From positions 186,001 to 250,000 of the forward strand of contig NZ_JACWMY010000003.1 in the NCBI RefSeq assembly GCF_014773265.1: DNA of 64,000 bases, written 5' to 3'. Source of the DNA: Mucilaginibacter pankratovii (GTDB lineage: Bacteria > Bacteroidota > Bacteroidia > Sphingobacteriales > Sphingobacteriaceae). Positions 25,523 through 32,547 of the stretch are shown one piece after another. Below the pieces are notes generated by a model. That model had not been told where the DNA came from. It worked only from the letters and a program-made list of their open reading frames with translations, and ran no database searches. How positions within the stretch are numbered: position 1 is the stretch's first letter; the number at the start of each line of letters is the position of its first letter. Position numbers and translations under genes: made by a program.

Positions 25523-28468
25523 ATGAGCAGCCGGGGCAGGTCGCTCACCGAGCAGTTCTACGAATGGGAACGGCGAGGCAGGGGGTGGGACGCGTTCGGC
25601 AAGCCGGTGCAGCTTGAGCCCGCGTTCGTACCGTTCTTCGGGCATTTCGTAGCAGGCGGCATCATAGACGACGGCAAGCGTCCCGGCTTCCTGAGCAGGC
25701 TGAAAGGGTGCCTTGCGCCGAAGCAAGCGCCTGCAATGGCCGAAGCCCCGGAAGATGAGGGTATCGCGGTTCCTGACGACGAAGGCCCGCCACCTCTCGC
25801 CATCTACGGCGTTGCCATTCCCAAAGGGTACGCTCTTAAGGGCGAGACGATGGAACGCTTCCTCACCATGCTTGCGCTGTGCAGGGAGCCTGTCAGCTTC
25901 GAACTAATTGCGGAGCGCGAGACTTTCAGCATCCAAGTTGCGTGCAGCGAGGACATCGCGCCGTTCATACACATTCAGTTGAGTTCGTACTTCCCCGAAT
26001 GCGCGGTGCACGAGAAGCAGGCGGACGCGGTGCTCGATTGGGCAAACGAGCGACCGGCGGTGAGCACGGTGGATTTCGGGCTGCAGGAGGAGTGCTTGCG
26101 CCCGATTGCCACGCTTCGCGGAGGTTACGACCCCTATACGCCGCTGTTCGGCACCTTCGAGCGTTTGAAAGACGATGAGGCAATAATAGTGCAGGTGCTG
26201 TTTTGCGGCGCGCTTAATGCCTGGGGAGAAAGCGTTGTCCGCGCGGCAGGGGACGGCATCGGAGGATCTTTCTTCATTGACGCGCCAGAGATGCCGCAGC
26301 TGGCGAAGGAGAAGACTTCGCAGCCCCTGTTTTTTGCCAACGTGCGGATTGCGGCATTTGCCGACCGAGTGCAGAACGCCGCCGCATTGTTGCAGCACAG
26401 CGCGGTGGCGGTCGTTCATGCTTCGACCTCGCATCACAACGCCTTGCAGCCATTGAATACGCCAGCATACACCATCGACCAGCGGCTGTCGGACTTGGCA
26501 TTGCGGCAAAGCCATAGGTTGGGCATGCTGCTCAACGCTTCCGAACTCTCAACCTTTGTCCATCTTCCAAGCACGCAGCTTTCCAAGAAGCTGCTCAGGC
26601 AGCACCGCGCCACCAGGCAGGCACCGCCTCATCTAATCAACAGTTCTTACATCTTGGGGTTAAACGAGCATCAAGGGCAGGAATTTGCCGTGGGCATAGG
26701 CACCGACCAGCGACTCAAGCACATTCATATCATGGGCGCTACAGGCACGGGGAAGTCTACGCTGCTGCACAGCCTGATGATGCAGGACATCGCGGCAGGC
26801 AATGGCATGATGTGCCTCGACCCGCACGGCGACCTGATTGCCGGACTGCTCTCAAATGTTCCGGCATCGCGCATCAATGACGTGGTACTGGTTGACCCGA
26901 CAGACAGCGAGTTTCCGATAGGGCTAAATATATTGGAAGCACATACAGATGTTGAGCGCGAAATCTTGGCATCAGACTTGGCGGCGGTATTCAGGCGTTT
27001 CAGCACTTCCTTTGGCGACCAGATGTACAGCGTCCTTTCCAATGCAATCTTGGCGCTACTGTTCAATGCTAAAACATATCATTTGGGCGATTTGCGCAAA
27101 TTCCTCATCGAACCGTCATACCGAAACAATATCCTTTCAAACGTCACCGACCCCGACATCGCGTACTACTGGCAAAAGGAATATCCATTGCTCAAGGCAG
27201 GCGGTTCCGTCGGGCCCATCCTGACCCGCCTTGACAGCTTTCTGCGCCCCAAGGTCATCCGCGCGATGGTATGCCAAACGAGGAGCATCGACTTTGGTGC
27301 ATTGATGGACAGCGGCAAAATCATATTGGTGAAGCTGTCGCAGGGGCTGATAGGTGCAGAAAACAGCTATCTTTTGGGCGCATTCGTCGTGGCGAAATTG
27401 CAGCAGGCGGCAATGGCCAGGCAATCGCAGGCGGTTGAGCATCGCAGGCCGTTCTTCTGCTACATTGACGAGTTCCACAACTTCGTCACTCCCTCGATGG
27501 CGGCAATCGTTTCGGGGGCGCGGAAATACGGGCTGGGGCTGGTACTGGCGCATCAAGACATGCAGCAGGTGCAAAAGCACGATATGGAAGTTGCCAGCAG
27601 CGTACTGGCAAACGCGGCAACGCGCATCTGCTTTCGATTGGCCGAGACCGAGGCGAAGCGCATGCAGGAGGGGTTCGCTTCGTTTTCCATGGAAGACCTG
27701 CAAAACCTGAGGGTGGGCGAGGCGATTGCGAGGGTCAACACTGCGGACGCGGATTTCAATCTCGCCATCGTTCCGCGTGATGCCAGCAGAGAGGCGGACA
27801 ACACCGACGCAATCGTGGCGAATTCTCGGCTGAGGTACAGCGTCCCCGTGATGCCCGTCGCGCCAGCAGAGCCGATAGCCGCAGACGCTCAGGCATTAGT
27901 GAAAATTCCTGAAGCAAGGCCATTGCCACAAGCGATGCCAATACCGGTGCGCATAGAGCCAATCGAGCCATCTGCAACAACCCAGCTGGCGCGAGAGCAC
28001 CGCTACACGCAAGCATTCATAAAAACATTGGCAGAGGAACACGGCTATATAGCGCACCTCGAAGTACCAACGCCCGACGGCAACGGGCAAGTGGATGTAT
28101 TGCTTGAAAAAGCAGGGAAGCGCATTGCGGTCGAACTATCAGTGACGAACACGCCCGAATACGAATTGAAAAATATTCAAAAGTGCTTGAGTGCGGGATA
28201 TGAGAGCGTAGTCTGCTGCTGCGCGAATAAAAAGAAATTGGCGGCTATAAAAAAATTGGTGACTGCCGCCGTGCCTGTCGCTGACATGGGCAAAATAACT
28301 TTCGGCACCGTAGAAGACTTTCACAGCATATTGACCGCTGAACCACAGCAGCCCCCCAAACCACAGCATACGGTGATGAAAGGATATAGAGTTAAGGTGC
28401 GATATCAAGAAGGGGGAGTGAATCAGCAAGCACTTTTGCAAAGTATCGTGAACGGGTCGAGGAAATAG
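25523..28468 (+). CDS. Large VirD4/HerA-like ATPase with C-terminal nuclease-like domain
   Basis: A 981-residue protein in three parts. Residues 1-380 are an uncharacterised N-terminal region of the kind found on VirD4-like proteins of small mobile elements. At 390-770 lies the ATPase core: GATGTGKSTLL near 404, MCLDPHGDLIAG, KIILVKLSQGLIGAENSYLL, Walker B FFCYIDEFHNF near 650, and LAHQDMQQV. At 825-930 is a domain with GQVDVLLEKAGKRIAVELSV, resembling a PD-(D/E)xK nuclease core with the final Lys replaced by Ser. No transmembrane helices are obvious. It probably moves and processes element DNA, though substrate and direction are unknown. Confidence 0.85.
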   Translation: MSSRGRSLTEQFYEWERRGRGWDAFGKPVQLEPAFVPFFGHFVAGGIIDDGKRPGFLSRLKGCLAPKQAPAMAEAPEDEGIAVPDDEGPPPLAIYGVAIPKGYALKGETMERFLTMLALCREPVSFELIAERETFSIQVACSEDIAPFIHIQLSSYFPECAVHEKQADAVLDWANERPAVSTVDFGLQEECLRPIATLRGGYDPYTPLFGTFERLKDDEAIIVQVLFCGALNAWGESVVRAAGDGIGGSFFIDAPEMPQLAKEKTSQPLFFANVRIAAFADRVQNAAALLQHSAVAVVHASTSHHNALQPLNTPAYTIDQRLSDLALRQSHRLGMLLNASELSTFVHLPSTQLSKKLLRQHRATRQAPPHLINSSYILGLNEHQGQEFAVGIGTDQRLKHIHIMGATGTGKSTLLHSLMMQDIAAGNGMMCLDPHGDLIAGLLSNVPASRINDVVLVDPTDSEFPIGLNILEAHTDVEREILASDLAAVFRRFSTSFGDQMYSVLSNAILALLFNAKTYHLGDLRKFLIEPSYRNNILSNVTDPDIAYYWQKEYPLLKAGGSVGPILTRLDSFLRPKVIRAMVCQTRSIDFGALMDSGKIILVKLSQGLIGAENSYLLGAFVVAKLQQAAMARQSQAVEHRRPFFCYIDEFHNFVTPSMAAIVSGARKYGLGLVLAHQDMQQVQKHDMEVASSVLANAATRICFRLAETEAKRMQEGFASFSMEDLQNLRVGEAIARVNTADADFNLAIVPRDASREADNTDAIVANSRLRYSVPVMPVAPAEPIAADAQALVKIPEARPLPQAMPIPVRIEPIEPSATTQLAREHRYTQAFIKTLAEEHGYIAHLEVPTPDGNGQVDVLLEKAGKRIAVELSVTNTPEYELKNIQKCLSAGYESVVCCCANKKKLAAIKKLVTAAVPVADMGKITFGTVEDFHSILTAEPQQPPKPQHTVMKGYRVKVRYQEGGVNQQALLQSIVNGSRK

Positions 28469-28469
28469 C

Positions 28470-28829
28470 CTATTTCTTCGACAGCAGTTTTTCGATAATA
28501 ATATTAAGGCGAGCGATCTCGTCGTCCTTTCCGGCAATCAGCTTGTCGTACAGTTCCTTTTGCCCGAACCCGACTTGCTCGACATAGCCGAACGACTGCT
28601 GCGTTCCCTTGTTGGACTGAAAATTGACGATGGCAGGCTGTCCCGAAAGGATATCCATGGGCGACACGCCGAGCACTTCTGCAACCTTGACGAGCATCGC
28701 GGAATCAAGCTTTGTTTGATTAGTTTCTATACGTGAGTATGCGTTCTGCGCAATCCCAAGTTTGGCGGCAACATTCTCCTGCGAAAAGCCGCGCAGTTCT
28801 CTAATCATCTTGATCTTTTCTCCGAACAT
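28470..28829 (-). CDS. XRE-family transcriptional regulator
   Basis: A 119-residue protein. Residues 5-60 are a Cro/CI HTH (KMIRELRGFSQENVAAKLGI, AQNAYSRIETNQTKLD, VAEVLGVSPMDIL). The C-terminal part (about 85-119) is a short coiled coil for dimerisation. Two 13-bp palindromes lie 36-68 bp upstream of the start, and a TATCTTTA -7-like box reads leftward beside them, which fits autoregulation. Its stop is 1 bp from the stop of the large ATPase gene. Confidence 0.9.
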   Translation of the reverse strand: MFGEKIKMIRELRGFSQENVAAKLGIAQNAYSRIETNQTKLDSAMLVKVAEVLGVSPMDILSGQPAIVNFQSNKGTQQSFGYVEQVGFGQKELYDKLIAGKDDEIARLNIIIEKLLSKK

Positions 28830-28864
28830 GTCTGTATTGCGATTTGTAACGGCATAAAGATAGC

Positions 28865-28897
28865 GGATAAATTATCCAATTAGCGGATAAAGTATCC
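28865..28897. promoter_or_regulatory. Paired operators for the XRE regulator
   Basis: GGATAAATTATCC (28865-28877, perfect palindrome) and GGATAAAGTATCC (28885-28897) start exactly 20 bp apart, about two helical turns, between the leftward XRE gene and the rightward lipoprotein gene. Joint control of both is likely. Confidence 0.8.
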
Positions 28898-28962
28898 AGT
28901 ATTTGGGTTGGAAGGAAATCCGGCTTTATTGAAATTGCATCGCACTTAAACCCAAATACAAC

Positions 28963-29406
28963 ATGAAAAATACCTTGACTCTAAAAAATTTCTTTTTATT
29001 CTTATTTTTCTCAATTGCGGCAGCATCCTGCAAGAAGGGCGGCAGCGACAACGGCACCACCGTTAAGCCAAGCACCCTCACCGGCGTGACGTGGACGAGC
29101 AACAAGGTGGAGTTCCAGAAAGCAGACGGCAGCTGGGAGGCGCAGACAGACGGCGACTTCCATTTCGCGTTCGTGTTCAACTCCGACAACACGTTCTCGG
29201 TCACCCAGACCTACTTCAACGGCGGCAAGGGCACCAAGACGGGCACGTGGCACCTGATTAACAACGACACCCAGGTCACGCTGTCGGGCAACAGCTACGC
29301 CGACACCTATACCGTCACGCAGCTTACCTCCTCTACGCTGCAATGGACGGCAATACCGAGCAGCTTCTTCGGCAAGAGCGGCGTGCGGGAGACGTTTTCC
29401 CACTGA
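28963..29406 (+). CDS. Lipocalin-like lipoprotein
   Basis: A 147-residue lipoprotein. The signal peptide ends AAASC with the lipobox Cys at 23, followed by a short linker. The rest is a small beta-rich domain (GVTWTSNKVEFQKADGSWEA, FVFNSDNTFSVTQTYFNG, KTGTWHLINNDTQVTLSG) like the lipocalin-like domains common in Bacteroidota. It shares the control region with the XRE gene. A cargo gene; ligand unknown. Confidence 0.8.
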   Translation: MKNTLTLKNFFLFLFFSIAAASCKKGGSDNGTTVKPSTLTGVTWTSNKVEFQKADGSWEAQTDGDFHFAFVFNSDNTFSVTQTYFNGGKGTKTGTWHLINNDTQVTLSGNSYADTYTVTQLTSSTLQWTAIPSSFFGKSGVRETFSH

Positions 29407-29490
29407 TTTAACTGCAACATCGGAAAATTCTCTTATTTTTGTAACTCTATTGCTGGCGGCATCCGCCGCCATTGTGATAAGGTTTAGGTT

Positions 29491-29527
29491 AAAGCCCCCA
29501 AGCAGCGAGTGTGAGGGGGCTTTGTAT
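29491..29527. terminator. Terminator between convergent genes
   Basis: AAAGCCCCC (29491-29499) pairs with GGGGGCTTT (29515-29523), followed by GTATTTT. It can serve both the lipoprotein and the leftward gene at 29551. Confidence 0.75.
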
Positions 29528-29550
29528 TTTATTGCCGGCAAGCGCCTTTA

Positions 29551-29775
29551 TTAGGACTTTTTCTTTTTCGCGGCAGCGGCAGCCTTCTTGCTCGACCTAA
29601 ATCTCATATCGGTAGTGCCGTCCTTTTTTACGTGCTTGTTGTCGTTGTACCGCCTGTCGGGCGTGCCATCCTTTTTCAGATGCTGGAAGCTTGCATAGGT
29701 CGCGGCGTGAGCGGGTAGCGTGATTGCAGAGGAGCTTAAAGCCGCCGCGATTAGTAAGGCGAATAGTTTTTTCAT
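29551..29775 (-). CDS. Small secreted basic repeat protein
   Basis: A 74-residue protein with signal peptide ending AHAA. The mature part has two copies of a motif, HLKKDGTPDRRYNDNK and HVKKDGTTDMRFRSSK, then an Ala/Lys-rich tail. Such KKDGTPDxR proteins occur widely in Sphingobacteria and have no known function. Present inside the mobile element as apparent cargo. Confidence 0.8.
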   Translation of the reverse strand: MKKLFALLIAAALSSSAITLPAHAATYASFQHLKKDGTPDRRYNDNKHVKKDGTTDMRFRSSKKAAAAAKKKKS

Positions 29776-29903
29776 AATACGTAGTTCGTTTGTTTCTTAA
29801 AACAGTCGTTGTTCTAAAAAGTTTAGCCGAAGCACAAAACTGTTATCGTGAATATGGCAACGCCATTGATATATTATTTAAAAAAGGAGCATATAATAAT
29901 CCC

Positions 29904-29932
29904 TTGATTTGACGCGGCGAATGTTATATTTG
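29904..29932 (+). promoter_or_regulatory. Bacteroidota-type promoter
   Basis: TTG (29904-29906) and TATATTTG (29925-29932, TAnnTTTG) with an 18-bp spacer, 55 bp before the ATG at 29988. This supports expression of the tiny genes downstream. Confidence 0.6.
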
Positions 29933-29987
29933 AGCAACCGTTTATCGCCTAAGTAGGAGAAGTATTGTTTCATTTAATTTTTGACCG

Positions 29988-30161
29988 ATGATTTCCAATT
30001 CCTTGTCAAGACAATCGGCATTCAAGCCCTGTCTTTGCGGCACGACAAACTGGGTTCGTACGCCGCGCCCATGGGCGGCAAAAACGTTGTTCTTTTGGCT
30101 ACCGCTCAAGCGGTACAAGTGCTATATGTGCGACCGTAAGCGGTGGACCCTGGGAAAGTGA
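29988..30161 (+). CDS. Tiny cysteine-motif (zinc-ribbon-like) protein 1
   Basis: A 57-residue ORF, ATG at 29988, TGA at 30159. It contains CLCG near residue 15 and, after a hydrophobic/basic stretch, LPLKRYKCYMCDRKRW, so a CxC...CxxC pair that could bind one zinc. The frame is supported by a good promoter upstream and by a second, diverged copy directly downstream with the same architecture. Function unknown. Confidence 0.6.
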   Translation: MISNSLSRQSAFKPCLCGTTNWVRTPRPWAAKTLFFWLPLKRYKCYMCDRKRWTLGK

Positions 30162-30205
30162 TTGAGGGGGGGGATTTATTTAGCTGCAAATTATTATATT
30201 GACTG

Positions 30206-30382
30206 ATGGTCAAGCTATATTCAAAAACGACGGTCTTCGCCGCCTGCGGCTGCAATCTCCATCTCCCCGCTTCATTCAGGCGACTGCCATTGCCAGCGAC
30301 GACACAATTCATGCTTTCATGGTTGCGATTGAAACGGTATCAGTGTCGTCACTGCGGTTGCATGCGCTGGATGATGCCATAG
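30206..30382 (+). CDS. Tiny cysteine-motif (zinc-ribbon-like) protein 2
   Basis: A 58-residue ORF, ATG at 30206, TAG at 30380. It contains ACGCN near residue 13 and LRLKRYQCRHCGCMRW toward the end. Spacing, cysteine pattern and the LKRYxCxxC(x3)RW core match the preceding 57-residue protein, so the two look like a diverged tandem duplication. A different, slightly longer frame over the same bases lacks any such pattern and is rejected. Confidence 0.6.
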   Translation: MVKLYSKTTVFAACGCNLHLPASFRRLPLPATTQFMLSWLRLKRYQCRHCGCMRWMMP

Positions 30383-30434
30383 CGCAGTAAATGTTAGTTG
30401 GAGTACAACCCTTTAAAGCCTAAAATAGTATCTC

Positions 30435-30878
30435 TTGAATATTGTTAAATCCCTCTATCTTCGCGCCAACTGGCTCACCAAGTCCTTGAGCGTCGTGAGC
30501 CTGCTCGTGTTGACCAATACGTTATTGCTGTATGTCCTTGTCTGTTTGCCATTCCCCGATGCGCTGAGGCACCCGTTCTGGTCTTTTGCGGCAATGCTGC
30601 TTATACCTTATCCTCCGGTATATTTCGTTCTTGTGGCAATCTACAATCGTGTGTTTCGGTTCATCGGTCTCAAGGGAAACGTCAACCTAAAAGTTCTCTT
30701 CGCGGCCATAGCAGCCATTTTTTGCGCGGGAATGTTCATCAGCCGCCAGAAAGTTCACAGCCCCTATGTCCAGGCTATCATTTTCGTTTGCTATTTTTTG
30801 CCCGCGTTGATGGCAAGCGCAATCGAGTTTGCGCTATTTCCCATTCGGCTAAAGCGACCAGCGAAGTCACCGTCTTAA
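30435..30878 (+). CDS. Four-span membrane protein, unknown
   Basis: A 147-residue protein starting at TTG (MNIVKSLYLRANWLTKSLSV), with hydrophobic segments at about 18-36, 48-68, 85-101 and 111-133. No ATG lies near the start of the hydrophobic region, which is why the TTG is chosen. No family recognised. It is followed by a hairpin terminator and is the last rightward gene of the element. Confidence 0.6.
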   Translation: MNIVKSLYLRANWLTKSLSVVSLLVLTNTLLLYVLVCLPFPDALRHPFWSFAAMLLIPYPPVYFVLVAIYNRVFRFIGLKGNVNLKVLFAAIAAIFCAGMFISRQKVHSPYVQAIIFVCYFLPALMASAIEFALFPIRLKRPAKSPS

Positions 30879-30899
30879 AAGAATACTACAGGTACAAAA

Positions 30900-30918
30900 A
30901 AGCCTCCAAAGGAGGCTT
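30900..30918 (+). terminator. Intrinsic terminator
   Basis: AAGCCTCC / GGAGGCTT, 8-bp perfect stem with AAA loop, preceded by an A run. The T run after it is weak, so it may be bidirectional. Confidence 0.7.
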
Positions 30919-31032
30919 CTTAGATATATGGCAGGGGAAAATACAAAAGGATGATTCCATCAAGATTTTAAATACAGCTGCAAGTTAGCGATACTTCGAG
31001 TTATCAGTTATTACAGTATTGGCGTTTAAGTT

Positions 31033-31386
31033 TTAGCCTATATAAGTTTCTATAACTTCTTGGATTTCCTCAACGTTAAACGGTTTCATGATGCAGCCGT
31101 CTGCGCAATTGTCCAGAGCAATTTGCCCTATTTCATTAAGAGCTGAGATGAGGATTACCGGAATATCTTGAGTAGCCTGATTTTGCTTGATCTCCAAGCA
31201 GAGGTCGCCGCCCCGGCTGCTCCCCATCCAGTGGTCTAATAAAATCAGGTCGGGTTTCATGCTTTCAATTTCTGCAAGGTCTATTAAGGTGGATTTTAGT
31301 GCAACCTCAACTGCTTTTTCCTCGCAAATGAGGCCGAGCAATTCTAATGTTGCCTCGTCATCCTCGATGATAAGAATTTTTTTCAT
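31033..31386 (-). CDS. Orphan response regulator (receiver domain only)
   Basis: A 117-residue CheY-like protein: acidic pocket EDD (8-10), phospho-acceptor Asp51 in LILLDHWMGSSRGG, switch residue Ser in VILISA, and Lys near 102 in IMKPFN. No output domain and no kinase nearby. It resembles the chromosomal orphan receiver at 32548-32922 just outside the element (both have LxDxW after the phospho-site strand). A cargo gene; partner unknown. Confidence 0.92.
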   Translation of the reverse strand: MKKILIIEDDEATLELLGLICEEKAVEVALKSTLIDLAEIESMKPDLILLDHWMGSSRGGDLCLEIKQNQATQDIPVILISALNEIGQIALDNCADGCIMKPFNVEEIQEVIETYIG

Positions 31387-31480
31387 TGCTAAATTTTTAG
31401 GTTCACAAATATATCTATTAAAAGGAATTTATCTGTACGCGCACGATTACTTCATTTCCCAAACGGCATTGGTAATTCAA

Positions 31481-31506
31481 ATAAAAACACCCCTATACGG
31501 GGTGTT
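31481..31506 (-). terminator. Intrinsic terminator overlapping a stop codon
   Basis: Read leftward: AACACCCC GTATA GGGGTGTT then TTTATT. The stop codon TAG of the HTH gene lies across the loop and the 3' stem, the same design as at 23481-23502. Confidence 0.85.
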
Positions 31507-31951
31507 GTAGTAAATTGCTTGGCAATTGCTGCCAAAGATCAATGATAAGTTTTCTTGTGCTTGGGTATGCAACAGGCTTGCCCCGCTCCCAGCGCATCGC
31601 CGCGTCCACTGATATGGACAGCCGCCTCGCACATTCCTTGAAGGAGAGACCGTGACAGTGCCGCAAATGCTTCAATTTACCGGCAAGGCTGTCGGTCTCG
31701 TGGTCGAACGGGTAGTAGCCGAGAAACCGAATGATAGCAGGGTAGTGCTTCATCAAAGGCTGGCTGCGTTCCAACTCCCAGCCAGTAATAGTGTTTTCTT
31801 CAACTTCTAATTGATCGGCAACAGCTTTTTGCGACAACTTACCTTCTATCCGCTTCTTTCTGATGTGCTCACCGATAGTTTGCGGATTTGGATTATATTG
31901 CGGAACATTTGGCTTTTTAACAACTTTAGAACGTGAAAGAAAATTTCTCAC
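31493..31951 (-). CDS. Double helix-turn-helix protein at the right end of the element
   Basis: A 152-residue frame with two XRE-type domains: about 25-75 (TIGEHIRKKRIEGKLSQKAV, NTITGWELERSQP) and about 92-140 (LRHCHGLSFKECARRLSI, AAMRWERGK). The only conventional start is a GTG at 31951 inside the right attachment arm, and no ATG exists upstream in the integrated state. In the excised circle this frame is continuous with integrase A, so the protein may naturally be a C-terminal part of the recombinase, or be expressed from its promoter. Stand-alone homologues of this family are common in Bacteroidota. Confidence 0.75.
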   Translation of the reverse strand: MRNFLSRSKVVKKPNVPQYNPNPQTIGEHIRKKRIEGKLSQKAVADQLEVEENTITGWELERSQPLMKHYPAIIRFLGYYPFDHETDSLAGKLKHLRHCHGLSFKECARRLSISVDAAMRWERGKPVAYPSTRKLIIDLWQQLPSNLLQHPV

Positions 31952-31958
31952 AGGGATG
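31936..31958. other. attR core and internal arm
   Basis: AAAGAAA (31936-31942) and TTCTCACA (31945-31952) precede GGG and the core ATG (31956-31958). They are the inverse of the left-end arms at equal distance from the centre. Confidence 0.85.
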
Positions 31959-32442
31959 CCCCTGCGGGTATTATAATCATCCCGAGAAGGAATGCATTTG
32001 CCCGCCGGGTACGGTACAGAAATATCTCAGCAAAATTTCCGGTCCGCTGTTAGATCGTATCGATCTGCATGTAGAAGTTACACCGGTAAATTTCACCGAG
32101 CTATCCTCGGACAGGCTCGCCGAGAAAAGCGAGTTCATCCGCGAACGCGTTATCAAAGCCCGCGAGCGGCAGATAGAACGTTTCGGCGCGAAGCCCGATC
32201 TGCACGCCAACGCGCAGATGAGCCCTCAAATGGTGCGCGATATTTGCAAAATAAGCCAGGCCGGGCAAACGCTGCTGAAGAAAGCAATGGAAAAGCTTGG
32301 GCTGTCTGCCCGGGCTTACGACCGGATATTGAAAGTATCGCGCACCATTGCCGACCTCGCCGGTAGCGAAGAGATCCTGCTGGAACATTTGGCCGAGGCT
32401 ATCCACTTCAGGAGCTTAGACCGGGAGGGCTGGGCCGGTTAA
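31957..32442 (+). pseudogene. yifB: comM/yifB, 3' part, separated by the element
   Basis: Codes for the last 161 residues: CPCGYYNHPEKECICPPGTV, then SGPLLDRIDLHVEV (arginine-finger region) and the Mg_chelatase_C domain (LSARAYDRILKVSRTIADLA). The first codon TGC is shared with the core. A frame entering from the element at 31933 could initiate at an ATG, but would give only the C-terminal domain. Together with 14892-15947 it makes a normal-length 513-residue ComM. Confidence 0.95.
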
Positions 32443-32547
32443 CGGCAGTTTACGGGGCGGGTGTTGGTGTGAGCAACCGATTTTGGTTGTAATTAAAATA
32501 TTTGCTTTCTTTAAAAGTTATTTATAGCTTCACACTTCTACACCCCG

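Larger units (their letters stand above)
15947..31958. mobile_element. 16.0-kb serine-integrase element inserted in comM/yifB
   Basis: The two ends share the core ATG (15947-15949 and 31956-31958), 16,009 bp apart. Joining the flanks gives ATGAATCCATGCCCCTGC (MNPCPC), restoring comM. Joining the ends gives a symmetric site with TTCTCACA and TGTGAGAA equidistant from a central TG. The element carries an integrase at its left end, a second serine recombinase, two VirD4/HerA-like ATPases, regulators and small membrane proteins. I see no relaxase, no VirB4 and no mating channel, so how it moves between cells is unclear. Base composition varies strongly along its length. Confidence 0.93.

Noticed and set aside
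25128..27710. Several long overlapping ORFs on both strands over the large ATPase gene
   Set aside because: High GC content lowers stop frequency here. Only the 25063 and 25523 frames show family motifs and operon spacing.
30199..30390. A 63-codon forward ORF
   Set aside because: It has no motif or family look. The overlapping frame at 30206-30382 has the cysteine pattern shared with the gene at 29988, so that frame is preferred.
15947..31958. Prophage interpretation of the insertion
   Set aside because: No capsid, terminase, portal, tail or lysis genes are recognisable. The ATPases are of VirD4/HerA type.
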